Counted from the stretch's first letter, positions 36,769 through 45,976 are shown. The stretch is 64,000 nucleotides of DNA from Belliella pelovolcani (GCF_900156785.1 NZ_FTOP01000014.1:1-64000), one strand, 5' to 3'. Program-made: numbers and translations. Notes: generated by a model not told the origin, from the letters alone.

Positions 36769-37683
36769 GTGGATATCACACTTGCCAATAAAAAACAAGC
36801 TTGGCTTCACGCCATCAGATTGAGAACATTGCCCCTTGCTTTATCCAGCATCTTGATGGGCTCATGCTTAGCTGCTTATAACCAAAGCTTCAGATGGGAT
36901 GTTTTTTTGTTAGCCGCCTTGACCACCGTATTTCTTCAAATACTCTCCAACTTAGCCAATGACTATGGAGATAGTGTGCATGGTGCCGACAGTCAAGAGC
37001 GCCAAGGCCCAATCAGAGCAGTCCAATCAGGCGTGATTTCATTGGCTGAGATGAAAAATGCCATGATACTTCTATCAAGCCTTTCACTGACCTCAGGTCT
37101 GGTATTGCTATACATAGCACTTCAAGATTGGAAGCTCTTCGCTTTGTTTCTAGCCTTGGGCGTCCTTGCCATCATCGCAGCGATCACTTATACATCTGGA
37201 AAAAAACCCTATGGATATGCTGGTCTTGGAGATCTTTCTGTCTTTATCTTTTTTGGTTTATTAGGTGTATCTGGCACATATTTTCTTCACGCATTGACCT
37301 TTGATTGGGTGATTTTGCTACCCGCTGTCTCTCTTGGTCTATTCAGTACTGCTGTACTGAACATCAATAATATCAGAGATATTGAGTCAGATACTATGGC
37401 TGGAAAAAAGTCCATTCCAGTTAGAATTGGGAAAAAAGCTGCTTTGATTTATAATTGGATTCTGATTTTAGGAGGGAATATTTCGATCATCATCTTTGCA
37501 TTTTCAGGAAATCAGTTCTGGGCTTTGGCCCCATTACTGATCAGCCCCTTGATGATCAAGGTAGGTTTTGGAGTTAGCAATGGAAAAGATGCACAGGCAA
37601 TTGATCCTTTCCTCAAAAAAATGGCGATTTCTACGCTTTTGTGGGTGATTGTTTTTGGATCAGCTTGGTTTATTTTCAATTAA
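36769..37683 (+). CDS. menA: 1,4-dihydroxy-2-naphthoate polyprenyltransferase
   Basis: MenA prenylates 1,4-dihydroxy-2-naphthoate to demethylmenaquinone. A 304-residue UbiA-superfamily membrane protein with eight to nine helices. The first aspartate motif is NLANDYGDSVHGAD (about residues 62-75), and the second is NNIRDIESDTMAGKKS. It starts with GTG (36769), since the first in-frame ATG would lose the conserved N-terminal helix. The organism is therefore likely to use menaquinone. Confidence 0.9.
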   Translation: MDITLANKKQAWLHAIRLRTLPLALSSILMGSCLAAYNQSFRWDVFLLAALTTVFLQILSNLANDYGDSVHGADSQERQGPIRAVQSGVISLAEMKNAMILLSSLSLTSGLVLLYIALQDWKLFALFLALGVLAIIAAITYTSGKKPYGYAGLGDLSVFIFFGLLGVSGTYFLHALTFDWVILLPAVSLGLFSTAVLNINNIRDIESDTMAGKKSIPVRIGKKAALIYNWILILGGNISIIIFAFSGNQFWALAPLLISPLMIKVGFGVSNGKDAQAIDPFLKKMAISTLLWVIVFGSAWFIFN

Positions 37684-37824
37684 TGACCTAAATCTTGAAT
37701 TAGATTCATGATTTTTTGTATTTTCCTGAATTATAAAAAAATAGCGCTAGACTTGCTCGGAAATCTCTCTCGACATATCTAAACTTCTTAGACTAGACAA
37801 CCATTCAAAACAAATCCATATCTT

Positions 37825-38670
37825 ATGAAAACTATTCTTGTACCTTACGATTTTTCAGAACAAGCTAAAAATGCATTTGAATTTGCAAAGGGGCTTGCCA
37901 AAAAGAATAATGCTCACCTGAAGCTTTTACATGTACTAGAGACTCCCACCATGACTTCATTAGGCACTATGGGGACAGTAGAATCAGGTCACGAGATTGA
38001 TCAAATCTATGTAATAGAACTCGTAGAAAAGCGAAAGCAACAACTGGCCGACCTAGAAGCACAACACACAGATACTTCCTATAAGTTTTCCACCAAACTG
38101 ATTTTTGGAAATCCATACGCAGGCATCACCAAAGAAGTGACTGACTTTGATGCTCAACTCATAGTCATGGGGTCCAAAGGTAGTAGTGGATTGGAAGAAC
38201 TACTAATTGGAAGCAATACTGAAAAAGTAGTTAGAAATGCTAAATGCCCAGTAATTACTATCAAAGATCAGCGCGACATCAATAATATCAAAAAAATAGT
38301 TTTTGCAAGTGACTTCGCTGATGATTCTCTCAAAGTGGTCAATAAACTCAAAAAGCTACAGAGCACCTTAGGAGCTGAATTATTCTTGGTAAAAATCAAC
38401 ACACCAAGCATGTTTGAAAATAGCAGATTCGCTATCAAGAGCATGCAAAGCTTCATCAAAGATCACCATTTGGAGAACGCCTACTATGAAGTCTACAACA
38501 GTAGCTCAGAAGAAGAGGGCATCATCGAATATGCAGAGGATATCAATGCTGACATGATAGCAATGTCTACACACGGCAGAACAGGTTTCTTACATTTATT
38601 GAGCGGTAGTATCGCTGAGGATGTAGTCAATCATGCCAAAAGACCGGTATGGACAATGAAAGTAAAATAA
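37825..38670 (+). CDS. Universal stress protein with two tandem UspA domains
   Basis: 281 residues in two UspA folds, residues 1-148 and 150-281. Each ends with the ATP-binding-type motif G-x2-G-x9-GS: GSKGSSGLEELLIGS and STHGRTGFLHLLSGS, followed by CPV or RPV. Cytosolic. The function is probably a nucleotide-responsive stress protein, but partners are unknown. It is followed after 4 bases by the SUI1 gene, likely one transcript. Confidence 0.9.
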   Translation: MKTILVPYDFSEQAKNAFEFAKGLAKKNNAHLKLLHVLETPTMTSLGTMGTVESGHEIDQIYVIELVEKRKQQLADLEAQHTDTSYKFSTKLIFGNPYAGITKEVTDFDAQLIVMGSKGSSGLEELLIGSNTEKVVRNAKCPVITIKDQRDINNIKKIVFASDFADDSLKVVNKLKKLQSTLGAELFLVKINTPSMFENSRFAIKSMQSFIKDHHLENAYYEVYNSSSEEEGIIEYAEDINADMIAMSTHGRTGFLHLLSGSIAEDVVNHAKRPVWTMKVK

Positions 38671-38674
38671 TAGC

Positions 38675-39031
38675 ATGGCCAAAAAGAAAAATAACGATTG
38701 GAAAAAAAGAGATGGGGTAGTTTACTCTACGAGTGATGATTTTGAATTTGACTCAGGTGATGGAGAAGAATTTGAGACATTACCACCACAGCGACAATCA
38801 CTCAAAGTGATGCTGGATAAGAAATCCAGAGGAGGTAAGCAAGTCACGCTTATAGAAGGCTTTATCGGCTCAGATGATGATCTCAAAGAACTAGGCAAAA
38901 TGCTCAAAAATAAATGTGGAGTTGGTGGATCAGCAAAAGATGGAGAAATCCTCATTCAAGGAGATCACCGAGACAAAATTCTAAGCATTCTGATAAACGC
39001 AGGCTATAAAGCCAAAAAATCAGGAGGCTAA
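38675..39031 (+). CDS. SUI1/eIF1-like translation initiation factor
   Basis: 118 residues with a lysine-rich, disordered N terminus (about residues 1-40) and a SUI1 fold: VMLDKKSRGGKQVTLIEGF, LKELGKMLKNKCGVGGSAKDGEI and KILSILINAGYKAK. It is the bacterial YciH-type protein, thought to affect start-codon selection, though its role in bacteria is poorly defined. Confidence 0.9.
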   Translation: MAKKKNNDWKKRDGVVYSTSDDFEFDSGDGEEFETLPPQRQSLKVMLDKKSRGGKQVTLIEGFIGSDDDLKELGKMLKNKCGVGGSAKDGEILIQGDHRDKILSILINAGYKAKKSGG

Positions 39032-39044
39032 CCCAAAAATATTC

Positions 39045-39072
39045 AAATCGTCGACTTTGTCGGCGATTTTTA
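39045..39072 (+). terminator. Intrinsic terminator after the SUI1 gene
   Basis: AAATCGTCGAC and GTCGGCGATTT pair over a three-base loop, followed by T residues, directly downstream of the stop. Confidence 0.85.
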
Positions 39073-39093
39073 CTTTCAATATTTTCTTATTTC

Positions 39094-39846
39094 ATGCGCA
39101 GACATTTGATTCTTTCCAGAATTTATTACCTACTCGAATTAATCATGCTGATTCCCTGCTTACCCTTTTTGATCATAGCTGGAAAAAAGCTCAGGAAAAG
39201 AATCACGAGATTAACAGCCTATAGCGATTTCTTGTCTTTTACGAACTCAAGTGCAACTCAGAAATTATTGATCATAGGTGAATCGACTGCAGCGGGCGTT
39301 GGGGCGAGTGATCAAAGTCAAACATTTGCAGCACATACTTTTAACTTATTGCAGCGAGATTACCACATCTACAACATCGGGAAAAATGGCTTGAAAGCGA
39401 GCTCTCTCAGTTGGTTGTTCCAAAAAAACACTCAGAGACTTCCAAACCAATTTGATCAAGCTGTGATTCTCATTGGAGCAAATGATTGCTTTCAATTCAG
39501 TAGTCCACAGAAGTTCTCCAAAGGATTACAAGACAGCATCGATCACTTACATGAACATGGCTGCCAATCAATCACCATCCCTTTGATTCCTCCAGTACAT
39601 CAATTTCCAGCTATTCCAGCTTTGCTACAATTCTTCTTAGGAATTCATAGACAAGTGCTGATTCATGAAATGATGTTTGTAGCTCACAAAAACAAGTCGG
39701 TGGTATACATCCACCAAAACGAAAGGTACACCTCTGATTTTTTTGCAAAAGATGGCATTCATCCTTCAGATTTGGGGTATCAAAAAATGTCGGAAGTAGT
39801 CGCTGCCACTATAAAAAAGGCAAAAGAAAAAGACAGCCAAACCTGA
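39094..39846 (+). CDS. SGNH/GDSL-type hydrolase
   Basis: 250 residues. A hydrophobic N-terminal stretch (about residues 10-28) may anchor it to the membrane. Block I is LLIIGESTAAGVGAS, with Ser in GES, block III is ILIGANDCF (Gly-Asn-Asp) and block V is DGIHPSDLGYQ (Asp and His). It is probably an ester hydrolase of unknown substrate. It is a different type from the lipoprotein at the left edge. Confidence 0.85.
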   Translation: MRRHLILSRIYYLLELIMLIPCLPFLIIAGKKLRKRITRLTAYSDFLSFTNSSATQKLLIIGESTAAGVGASDQSQTFAAHTFNLLQRDYHIYNIGKNGLKASSLSWLFQKNTQRLPNQFDQAVILIGANDCFQFSSPQKFSKGLQDSIDHLHEHGCQSITIPLIPPVHQFPAIPALLQFFLGIHRQVLIHEMMFVAHKNKSVVYIHQNERYTSDFFAKDGIHPSDLGYQKMSEVVAATIKKAKEKDSQT

Positions 39847-39856
39847 CTGCCTTTTT
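39814..39856 (+). terminator. Weak terminator overlapping the SGNH hydrolase stop
   Basis: AAAAAGGCA and TGCCTTTTT are complementary across a 25-base loop; the T run ends the hairpin just after the stop codon. The large loop makes it a modest candidate. Confidence 0.4.
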
Positions 39857-40045
39857 ACCGAAAAATTGAACCACAAACTAAACCTGTTTACCTTCTTAAA
39901 TCAGAGGCAATCTTGTTATGTAATTTGATTTACGAATTTTTTGAGGTGGATGGATTATCTCATTCTTCAGATAATCTCAAAAACTCTAGATCAAAAAGCT
40001 TACCCATTTTATAAATATCACTAATTTTGAACATAAAATATTTCA

Positions 40046-40444
40046 ATGAAACAACGTATAGCTCAGTTTTCACTTTTAGTCAAGGACTATGACGAAGCAA
40101 TAGCTTTTTATACCCAAAAACTGGGCTTCAAATTGCTCGAAGACACTCAAATTTCCGAGAATAAAAGATGGGTCAGAATAATCCCTCCTGGAAGTACTGA
40201 AGAAAGCTGTGGGATTCTCTTAGCAAAAGCAGCTAATGGTCAACAAGAAATTGCGGTGGGAAATCAATCTGGGGGCAGGGTATTCCTATTTTTACATACC
40301 GATGATTTTGAAAGAGATTATCAAAATCTCCTTGATCAGAAAATAAAAATATTCAGGGAACGATCTGAGGAAGATTTTGGCAAAGTAGTGGTTTTCGAAG
40401 ACCTCTATGGGAATTTATGGGATTTGATAGAGCCAAAGCAATAG
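40046..40444 (+). CDS. VOC family (glyoxalase-like) protein
   Basis: 132 residues with the VOC pattern: MKQRIAQFSLLVKDYDEAIAFYTQKLGF at the start, then WVRIIPPGS and a second half ending VVFEDLYGNLWDLIEP. Probable metal ligands are the final Glu (DLIE), the Gln near the start and a middle acidic or His position. Substrate unknown. The next gene, a PAP2-like membrane protein, starts 5 bases after it. Confidence 0.8.
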   Translation: MKQRIAQFSLLVKDYDEAIAFYTQKLGFKLLEDTQISENKRWVRIIPPGSTEESCGILLAKAANGQQEIAVGNQSGGRVFLFLHTDDFERDYQNLLDQKIKIFRERSEEDFGKVVVFEDLYGNLWDLIEPKQ

Positions 40445-40449
40445 ACGCT

Positions 40450-41028
40450 ATGGGGAAACGGTCAAATAAAATAGCAAATCTGATATCTATCATCGGACAT
40501 CCTTTGATGCTAGGGACTGTATATGTAATCTTCATTTCATTTTATGAATTAGAGCAAAATACCGCTTGGATAATCTCTGGTTTGATCATTGGTTTGGTGA
40601 CAGTACCCATCATTATTCACAACTGGATCAAACTAAAAAATGGTAGTTACAGTAACTTTGATGTTTCAGATCAACAAGAACGGATTGGCTTTTACCCATT
40701 CACAATCGCACTATTCACAGTTTGTTTTTTTGTTTTTTTCTATTTTGACTTCCCTAAAATCGTGGTCAAAACAACCGTTTTTTTCACATTGATGTTGTGC
40801 TGTATGGCTGTAATCAACTTTAGAACCAAGGCATCCTTACATCTCGCAATTGCTTTATTTATTGCCACCAAGATTTTAAGCCTATCGCTTCCTCTTGCAT
40901 TTATTTACCTAGCATTCGCCTTTCTGATTGGTTGGTCAAGATGGTATCTTGGGAGGCATACACAAGAAGAATTATTGATAGGCAGCATCGTTGGTGGTTT
41001 CTGTGGGTGGCTTGCGATATTCTTTTGA
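40450..41028 (+). CDS. PAP2-like membrane protein
   Basis: 192 residues from ATG 40450 (an in-frame ATG 33 bases upstream lies inside the VOC gene). Six hydrophobic helices are visible. Two motifs look like PAP2 phosphatases, but modified: KASLHLAIAL in place of PSGH, and SRWYLGRHTQEE in place of SRxxxxxHxxxD. This suggests a degenerate PAP2 fold, with the classic Ser-Gly replaced. Catalysis may be lost. Confidence 0.65.
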   Translation: MGKRSNKIANLISIIGHPLMLGTVYVIFISFYELEQNTAWIISGLIIGLVTVPIIIHNWIKLKNGSYSNFDVSDQQERIGFYPFTIALFTVCFFVFFYFDFPKIVVKTTVFFTLMLCCMAVINFRTKASLHLAIALFIATKILSLSLPLAFIYLAFAFLIGWSRWYLGRHTQEELLIGSIVGGFCGWLAIFF

Positions 41029-41051
41029 CCATTCGTGGAAACTATTCCTTA

Positions 41052-41059
41052 TATCTTTG
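41052..41059 (+). promoter_or_regulatory. Candidate -7 box of the his operon
   Basis: TATCTTTG matches TAnnTTTG and lies 57 bases before the leader ATG. A TTTG that could be the -33 element is at 41024-41027, with 24 bases between, slightly longer than the usual 19-21. Confidence 0.4.
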
Positions 41060-41115
41060 AAAAACAATCCTCGATCTTTGCTAGTTAGACTTCCATGATT
41101 ACCTTTGCTGTATAG

Positions 41116-41199
41116 ATGAACAGAAATAAATTCAATAGCGCACTTTTTTTGAACACAGCTCCCGCTGTGGCTGTTCATCATATGCATCATTCCTCTTAA
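41116..41199 (+). CDS. hisL: Histidine operon leader peptide
   Basis: A 27-codon ORF that ends ...APAVAVHHMHHSS, with four His codons and one Met in five consecutive positions, 110 bases before hisG. This is the expected form of an amino-acid-sensing leader. Hairpins overlap it: CACAGC...GCTGTG just before the His codons, TCCTC...GAGGA across its stop codon, and TGCATCATT (41183-41191), which is the exact complement of AATGATGCA (41244-41252). Stalling at the His codons for lack of charged tRNA-His would change which of these pairs forms. Confidence 0.8.
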   Translation: MNRNKFNSALFLNTAPAVAVHHMHHSS

Positions 41200-41260
41200 G
41201 GAGGAAAATTATTTACATATCGCCCATGGTTGGCTGTTGGTATAATGATGCAGCCCAAAA
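41200..41260 (+). promoter_or_regulatory. Attenuator-like region downstream of hisL
   Basis: GGCTG (41232-41236) and CAGCC (41251-41255) form a hairpin that uses AATGATGCA, so it competes with the long-range pairing to the His codons. No T run follows, so the mechanism may be different from classic attenuation. The exact ON and OFF states were not determined. Confidence 0.5.
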
Positions 41261-41308
41261 ACCCAATTCTATTTAAGTATTGTATTTGATAAACGTATAT
41301 TTGCATAC

Positions 41309-42169
41309 ATGGAAAATATTATTCGTATTGCCGTTCAGAAAAGCGGTAGATTAAGCGACGACTCTCTCAGCCTCATCAAAGAATGTGGCATCAAATTTTA
41401 TAATGGCACAGGCAAACTGAAATCCACCTCCACCAACTTCCCCATCGAATTCCTCTTTTTAAGAGATGATGATATCCCTGGCTACGTAGCTGACGGAGTG
41501 GCGGATTTAGGCATTGTAGGAGAAAATGAACTAGTAGAAAAGGATAAGGATGTCTCTGTCCTTAAGAAACTCGGATTCTCTAAATGTAGATTATCACTAG
41601 CCATTCCGAAAGGACAAACCTATCCTGGAGTTTCCTATTTTGAGGGTAAAAATATTGCCACCTCCTATCCAAAAATCCTCAGCGACTACTTGAAGTCTCA
41701 AAACATCAACGCTGAAATTCACGAAATCTCTGGTTCAGTAGAAATAGCTCCTAGTATAGGTCTAGCAGAAGGTATCTGCGACATAGTAAGCTCAGGGTCT
41801 ACTTTGATGATGAATGGACTCAAGGAAGTAGAGCAAATCTTCAATTCCGAAGCTGTTCTTATAGCCAACAAAAATCTGAATAAAGAAAAATTGGCGATCG
41901 TAGACAAACTACTTTTCAGAATGAATGCCGTACAAACAGGCAAGAGCAATAAATACGTATTGCTCAATGCGCCTAACGAATCTTTAGATAAAATCATCTC
42001 CTTGATTCCAGGAATGCGCAGTCCAACTATTTTACCTTTGGCTCAGGAAGGTTGGTCTTCTGTGCACTCTGTACTGAGTGAAGACCAATTCTGGGAAAAT
42101 ATAGAAGAGCTCAGAGCAGCTGGAGCAGAAGGCATCCTTGTGGTTCCAATTGAGAAAATGGTCATCTAA
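41309..42169 (+). CDS. hisG: ATP phosphoribosyltransferase, long form
   Basis: HisG condenses ATP and PRPP, the first step of histidine synthesis. The 286-residue length is the long form with a C-terminal regulatory ACT-like domain. Motifs: VADLGIVGENE and ICDIVSSGSTLMMNGLKEV, the PRPP-binding loop. The regulatory end (GAEGILVVPIEKM) is intact, so histidine feedback is expected. It leads hisGDCB. Confidence 0.95.
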   Translation: MENIIRIAVQKSGRLSDDSLSLIKECGIKFYNGTGKLKSTSTNFPIEFLFLRDDDIPGYVADGVADLGIVGENELVEKDKDVSVLKKLGFSKCRLSLAIPKGQTYPGVSYFEGKNIATSYPKILSDYLKSQNINAEIHEISGSVEIAPSIGLAEGICDIVSSGSTLMMNGLKEVEQIFNSEAVLIANKNLNKEKLAIVDKLLFRMNAVQTGKSNKYVLLNAPNESLDKIISLIPGMRSPTILPLAQEGWSSVHSVLSEDQFWENIEELRAAGAEGILVVPIEKMVI

Positions 42170-42204
42170 GCACTGACTTTTATTGCTAAACTGATTGCTA
42201 AATC

Positions 42205-43503
42205 ATGAAAACACTCATCAATCCGATCAAATCAGAATGGAAAACTGAATTGGCTAGACCTGTTCAGAAGACCAAAGACATAGAGAAAATTGTCAAGCCT
42301 ATCATACGCAAGGTAAAGCGTCAAGGTGACAAAGCTTTGAAAAAGTTTGCTTTAGAATACGATCATGTCAACATCAAAAACCTACTAGCAAGTAGAGAAG
42401 AGATTGCCGCTGCCAAATTGCTAGTTGCAGACGAACTCAAGCAAGCGATCATTCAAGCAAAAGAAAATATAGAAAAATTTCATGAAGCACAGCAAACTCC
42501 CGACTTGATCATGGATACCATGGATGGAGTCACTTGCATGCGCAAGTCAGTTGCCATTCAAAAAGTTGGCTTGTACATCCCGGGGGGTACAGCTCCGTTA
42601 TTTTCTACTGTTTTGATGCTTGGAATCCCAGCCAATCTTGCCGGATGTGAAGAAATCGTACTTTGTACACCTCCAAACAAAGAAGGGAATATCCATCCTG
42701 CTATCCTTTTCACTGCTGACTTGATCGGCATAGATAGGATCGTCAAGGTAGGTGGAGCGCAAGCAGTGGCTGCTATGACCTATGGCACTGAGACTGTTCC
42801 AGCCGTAGACAAAATCTTCGGCCCAGGCAATCAATACGTCACCGCAGCTAAACAATTGGCAGTAAAAAAAGGGGTAGCTATTGATATGCCAGCAGGACCA
42901 TCTGAAGTCCTGGTTTATGCAGATGAATCTGCAATCCCATCATTTGTGGCATCAGACTTACTTTCTCAAGCTGAGCATGGTATAGATTCCCAAGTGATTC
43001 TAGTAGCTACTTCTGAAAAAGTAGCGCAAAAAGTGATGAAGGAGGTAGATCTTCAGGTGGAACAACTAAGTCGTAGAGAAATCGCCAAAAAAGCGCTTGA
43101 CAACTCTGTCGCTGTGGTCATGCCCAACCAAGACAAAGCCATCGATCTGATCAACGAATATGCCCCTGAGCATTTGATCATCTGTGTCAAAGAAGAAGAT
43201 GAAGATGAGGTAGTAGGCAGAATTATCAATGCAGGCTCGGTATTTATTGGAAACTTCACTCCTGAGTCAGCGGGAGACTATGCCTCTGGCACCAACCATA
43301 CCTTGCCAACCTATGGCTACGCTAGAAATTACAGCGGAGTATCTCTAGACAGCTTCACCAAGAAAATCACCTATCAAAAGATCAGTGCCAAAGGAATCCA
43401 AAACCTCGGCCCTACTATTGAGATCATGGCAGAAAATGAACTCTTGGAGGCACACAAAAATGCGGTCACAATCAGACTCAACTACCTTAAAGAAAATTCC
43501 TGA
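42205..43503 (+). CDS. hisD: Histidinol dehydrogenase
   Basis: HisD oxidises histidinol to histidine in the last two steps. 432 residues. Signatures: YIPGGTAPLFSTVLM, GPGNQYVTAAKQ, DMPAGPSEVLV, LLSQAEHG (Gln, Glu, His metal and catalytic residues) and the conserved EHLI...AGSVFIGNFTPESAGDYASGTNH region. Its stop codon overlaps the start of hisC by one base. Confidence 0.95.
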   Translation: MKTLINPIKSEWKTELARPVQKTKDIEKIVKPIIRKVKRQGDKALKKFALEYDHVNIKNLLASREEIAAAKLLVADELKQAIIQAKENIEKFHEAQQTPDLIMDTMDGVTCMRKSVAIQKVGLYIPGGTAPLFSTVLMLGIPANLAGCEEIVLCTPPNKEGNIHPAILFTADLIGIDRIVKVGGAQAVAAMTYGTETVPAVDKIFGPGNQYVTAAKQLAVKKGVAIDMPAGPSEVLVYADESAIPSFVASDLLSQAEHGIDSQVILVATSEKVAQKVMKEVDLQVEQLSRREIAKKALDNSVAVVMPNQDKAIDLINEYAPEHLIICVKEEDEDEVVGRIINAGSVFIGNFTPESAGDYASGTNHTLPTYGYARNYSGVSLDSFTKKITYQKISAKGIQNLGPTIEIMAENELLEAHKNAVTIRLNYLKENS

Positions 43504-44555
43504 TGGCTTTTGACTTAGAAAAACTTTTACGCCCACATATCAATAAGATCAAACCCTATTCTTCAGCAAGGGATGAATATTCAGGCAAGGCAGGCATCTT
43601 TCTAGATGCCAATGAAAACCCATACGGGTCTCTTGCAGCAGGAAATTTCAATCGCTATCCTGACCCCTATCAGCTCGATATCAAAATGAAGCTAGCTGAG
43701 GTTAAGGATGTGCCTGCCAATCAGATTTTCTTAGGCAATGGCAGTGATGAAGCTATTGATTTGCTCATGCGGGCATTTTGCAATCCAGGTCAAGATAATA
43801 TCATCTTACTTCCACCTACTTATGGCATGTACGAAGTAAGTGCTGGGATCAATGATATCGCTATCAAAAGAGTCAATCTTAGCACTGATTATCAACTGAG
43901 ACCAGAAGCAATTCTAGCTGCTGTGGATGAACGTACCAAAATCATCTTCATCTGCTCACCAAACAACCCAAGCGGTAATAAAGTGAGAAGGTCGGATATC
44001 TATGAAGTCTTGAATAACTTCAATGGTATCGTGGTGGTAGACGAGGCTTATATCGACTTCAGCGATGAACCTAGCTTCACTACTGAGCTGACTAATTATC
44101 CTAACCTACTGGTGATGCAGACCTTTTCCAAAGCTTGGGGATTAGCTTCTTTGAGGTTGGGGATGGCTTATGCTTCCAAAGAAATCATTAAAATCCTCAA
44201 TCTGATCAAGCCTCCATACAATATCTCTGGACTTACCCAAGAAAAGGTACTAGAAGCTTTGGATAATGCAAGTGCAATTCAAAGAATAGTTGAAGATACG
44301 CTAGCAGAAAGAGCGTTCCTTAAAACTGAACTAGAAAAATTCCCTTTTGTATCTACAATCTATCCTTCTCACGCGAATTTTCTTCTGATCAAGACCGAGG
44401 GAGCTAGAAAAATTTACGAATACTTAATCGAACAAACCATCATCATCAGAGATAGATCCAAGGTAGTCCTTTGTGAAGACTGTCTGAGAATTTCTGTAGG
44501 AACAAGAAATGAAAACGAAGCATTATTAAAAGCTCTAGCGCAATACAAGCCATGA
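43503..44555 (+). CDS. hisC: Histidinol-phosphate aminotransferase
   Basis: A PLP fold-I aminotransferase (350 residues). Markers: [10 protein letters not shown] near the start, [28 protein letters not shown], and the PLP lysine in [14 protein letters not shown]. The gene has a 1-base overlap with hisD and a 4-base overlap with hisB. Confidence 0.95.
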   Translation: MAFDLEKLLRPHINKIKPYSSARDEYSGKAGIFLDANENPYGSLAAGNFNRYPDPYQLDIKMKLAEVKDVPANQIFLGNGSDEAIDLLMRAFCNPGQDNIILLPPTYGMYEVSAGINDIAIKRVNLSTDYQLRPEAILAAVDERTKIIFICSPNNPSGNKVRRSDIYEVLNNFNGIVVVDEAYIDFSDEPSFTTELTNYPNLLVMQTFSKAWGLASLRLGMAYASKEIIKILNLIKPPYNISGLTQEKVLEALDNASAIQRIVEDTLAERAFLKTELEKFPFVSTIYPSHANFLLIKTEGARKIYEYLIEQTIIIRDRSKVVLCEDCLRISVGTRNENEALLKALAQYKP

Positions 44556-45646
44556 AGAAAGCATTATTTATTGATCGAGATGGCACCATCATCATCGAGC
44601 CCCCTACTGATTTCCAAGTTGACAGCTTGGAGAAATTAGAATTCTACCCCAAAGCATTGAGCAATCTCAGGAAAATAGCTGAGGAATGTGATTTTGAACT
44701 GATCATGGTCACCAATCAAGATGGCTTAGGTACGGATTCTTTTCCAGAAGACACCTTTTGGCCAGCCCAAAACAAAATGATGAAGACCCTCGAAGGAGAA
44801 GGCATCATTTTTTCGGCTGTGCATATCGATAAGTCATTTGAACACGAAAACTTACCTACTCGTAAACCAGGGATCGGTATGCTCACAGCTTATCAAAACG
44901 GCGACTATGACTTAGCCAATTCCTATGTGATCGGAGATAGGAAAACAGATGTGCAACTCGCAAAAAACCTCGGAACCAAATCCATTTTCATTGGAGAAGC
45001 TTTTGGAGAAGCAGACTTCTGCACTACTTCTTGGGATGAAATCTATGAATTCCTCAGACTTCCAGCGAGAAAAGCATCAGTAGATAGAAAAACTTCAGAG
45101 ACTGACATTAAAATCAGCCTCAATTTGGATGGAACAGGCAAGTGCAATATCAGCACAGGTTTGCATTTCTTTGACCACATGCTAGAGCAACTGGGCAAGC
45201 ATGGCGGTACTGATTTGGATATTCAAGTCAAAGGGGACTTGCACATCGACGAGCATCATACGATTGAAGATACAGCCTTGGCACTTGGTGAAGCTTATTT
45301 AAAGGCGCTTGGAGACAAAAAGGGCATCTATCGTTATGGTTTCCTTTTGCCGATGGACGATGTCTTGGCACAATGTGCAATAGACTTTGGAGGCCGTCCT
45401 TGGATGGTTTGGGAAGCAGAATTCAAAAGAGAAAAAATTGGAGAAATGCCTACGGAGATGTTCTACCATTTCTTCAAATCCTTCTCCGACACAGCCAAAT
45501 GTAACCTGAATATCAAAGCCGAAGGTTCAAACGAACACCACAAAATCGAAGCAATTTTCAAATCCATGGCAAGAGCCATCAAAATGGCCGTGAAGAGAGA
45601 TCTAAATGCCCTCAATCAACTTCCGAGTACGAAAGGGGTTTTATAG
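44552..45646 (+). CDS. hisB: Bifunctional histidinol-phosphatase / imidazoleglycerol-phosphate dehydratase
   Basis: 364 residues. The N-terminal HAD domain starts [11 protein letters not shown] (catalytic Asp pair) and carries [11 protein letters not shown]. The C-terminal dehydratase (from about residue 172) shows [30 protein letters not shown] and [14 protein letters not shown] overlap with hisC. No hisH, hisA, hisF or hisI follows. Confidence 0.95.
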   Translation: MKKALFIDRDGTIIIEPPTDFQVDSLEKLEFYPKALSNLRKIAEECDFELIMVTNQDGLGTDSFPEDTFWPAQNKMMKTLEGEGIIFSAVHIDKSFEHENLPTRKPGIGMLTAYQNGDYDLANSYVIGDRKTDVQLAKNLGTKSIFIGEAFGEADFCTTSWDEIYEFLRLPARKASVDRKTSETDIKISLNLDGTGKCNISTGLHFFDHMLEQLGKHGGTDLDIQVKGDLHIDEHHTIEDTALALGEAYLKALGDKKGIYRYGFLLPMDDVLAQCAIDFGGRPWMVWEAEFKREKIGEMPTEMFYHFFKSFSDTAKCNLNIKAEGSNEHHKIEAIFKSMARAIKMAVKRDLNALNQLPSTKGVL

Positions 45647-45662
45647 AATTAAAAACTTATAT

Positions 45663-45696
45663 AAAGCGAGGCAAATTAATTTGTCTCGCTTTTTTT
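45663..45696 (+). terminator. Strong intrinsic terminator after hisB
   Basis: AAAGCGAGGCAAA and TTTGTCTCGCTTT form a 13-bp stem with one mismatch and a four-base loop, followed by a T run. It closes hisGDCB, so later his genes are elsewhere or were separated. Confidence 0.9.
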
Positions 45697-45759
45697 GCTG
45701 ATTGATCAAAAACTATATCGGTCGTCACTACGTGACTTCTGAATAGCATGGCTACCTCA

Positions 45760-45976
45760 TTGTCAAGGATTGAAATCCATGACTAATATATCGGTCGTTC
45801 CTACGGAGCTGATACGGAAACTCACTCTTATCTTAAGAATTATCCCAGACTTTCCAGTGCCAGCGGCCCGTCCGACCGGGCATCCGGGCGGGCACGACCG
45901 AAATCTTAACGGTGGGTTTCAACACACTTAGCCACGAAACTTGCGACTCGGTGAAAGTCTCGTAGGGATGGACGAT
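45760..45976. repeat. Dispersed 217-bp structured repeat, copy 1
   Basis: This 217-bp block is nearly identical to 48239-48455. Landmarks: the palindrome GTCAaGGATT-GA-AATCCATGAC at the left end (one mismatch); CGGTCGT and its partner ACGACCG; a GC-rich hairpin GCCCGTCCG...CGGGCGGGC in the centre; and TTGAAATCC near one end against GGGTTTCAA near the other, imperfect terminal inverted repeats. It has no coding capacity and is probably a small nonautonomous mobile or REP-like element. Part of it (ATATCGGTCGT) is repeated again just to the left, near 45714. Confidence 0.85.
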
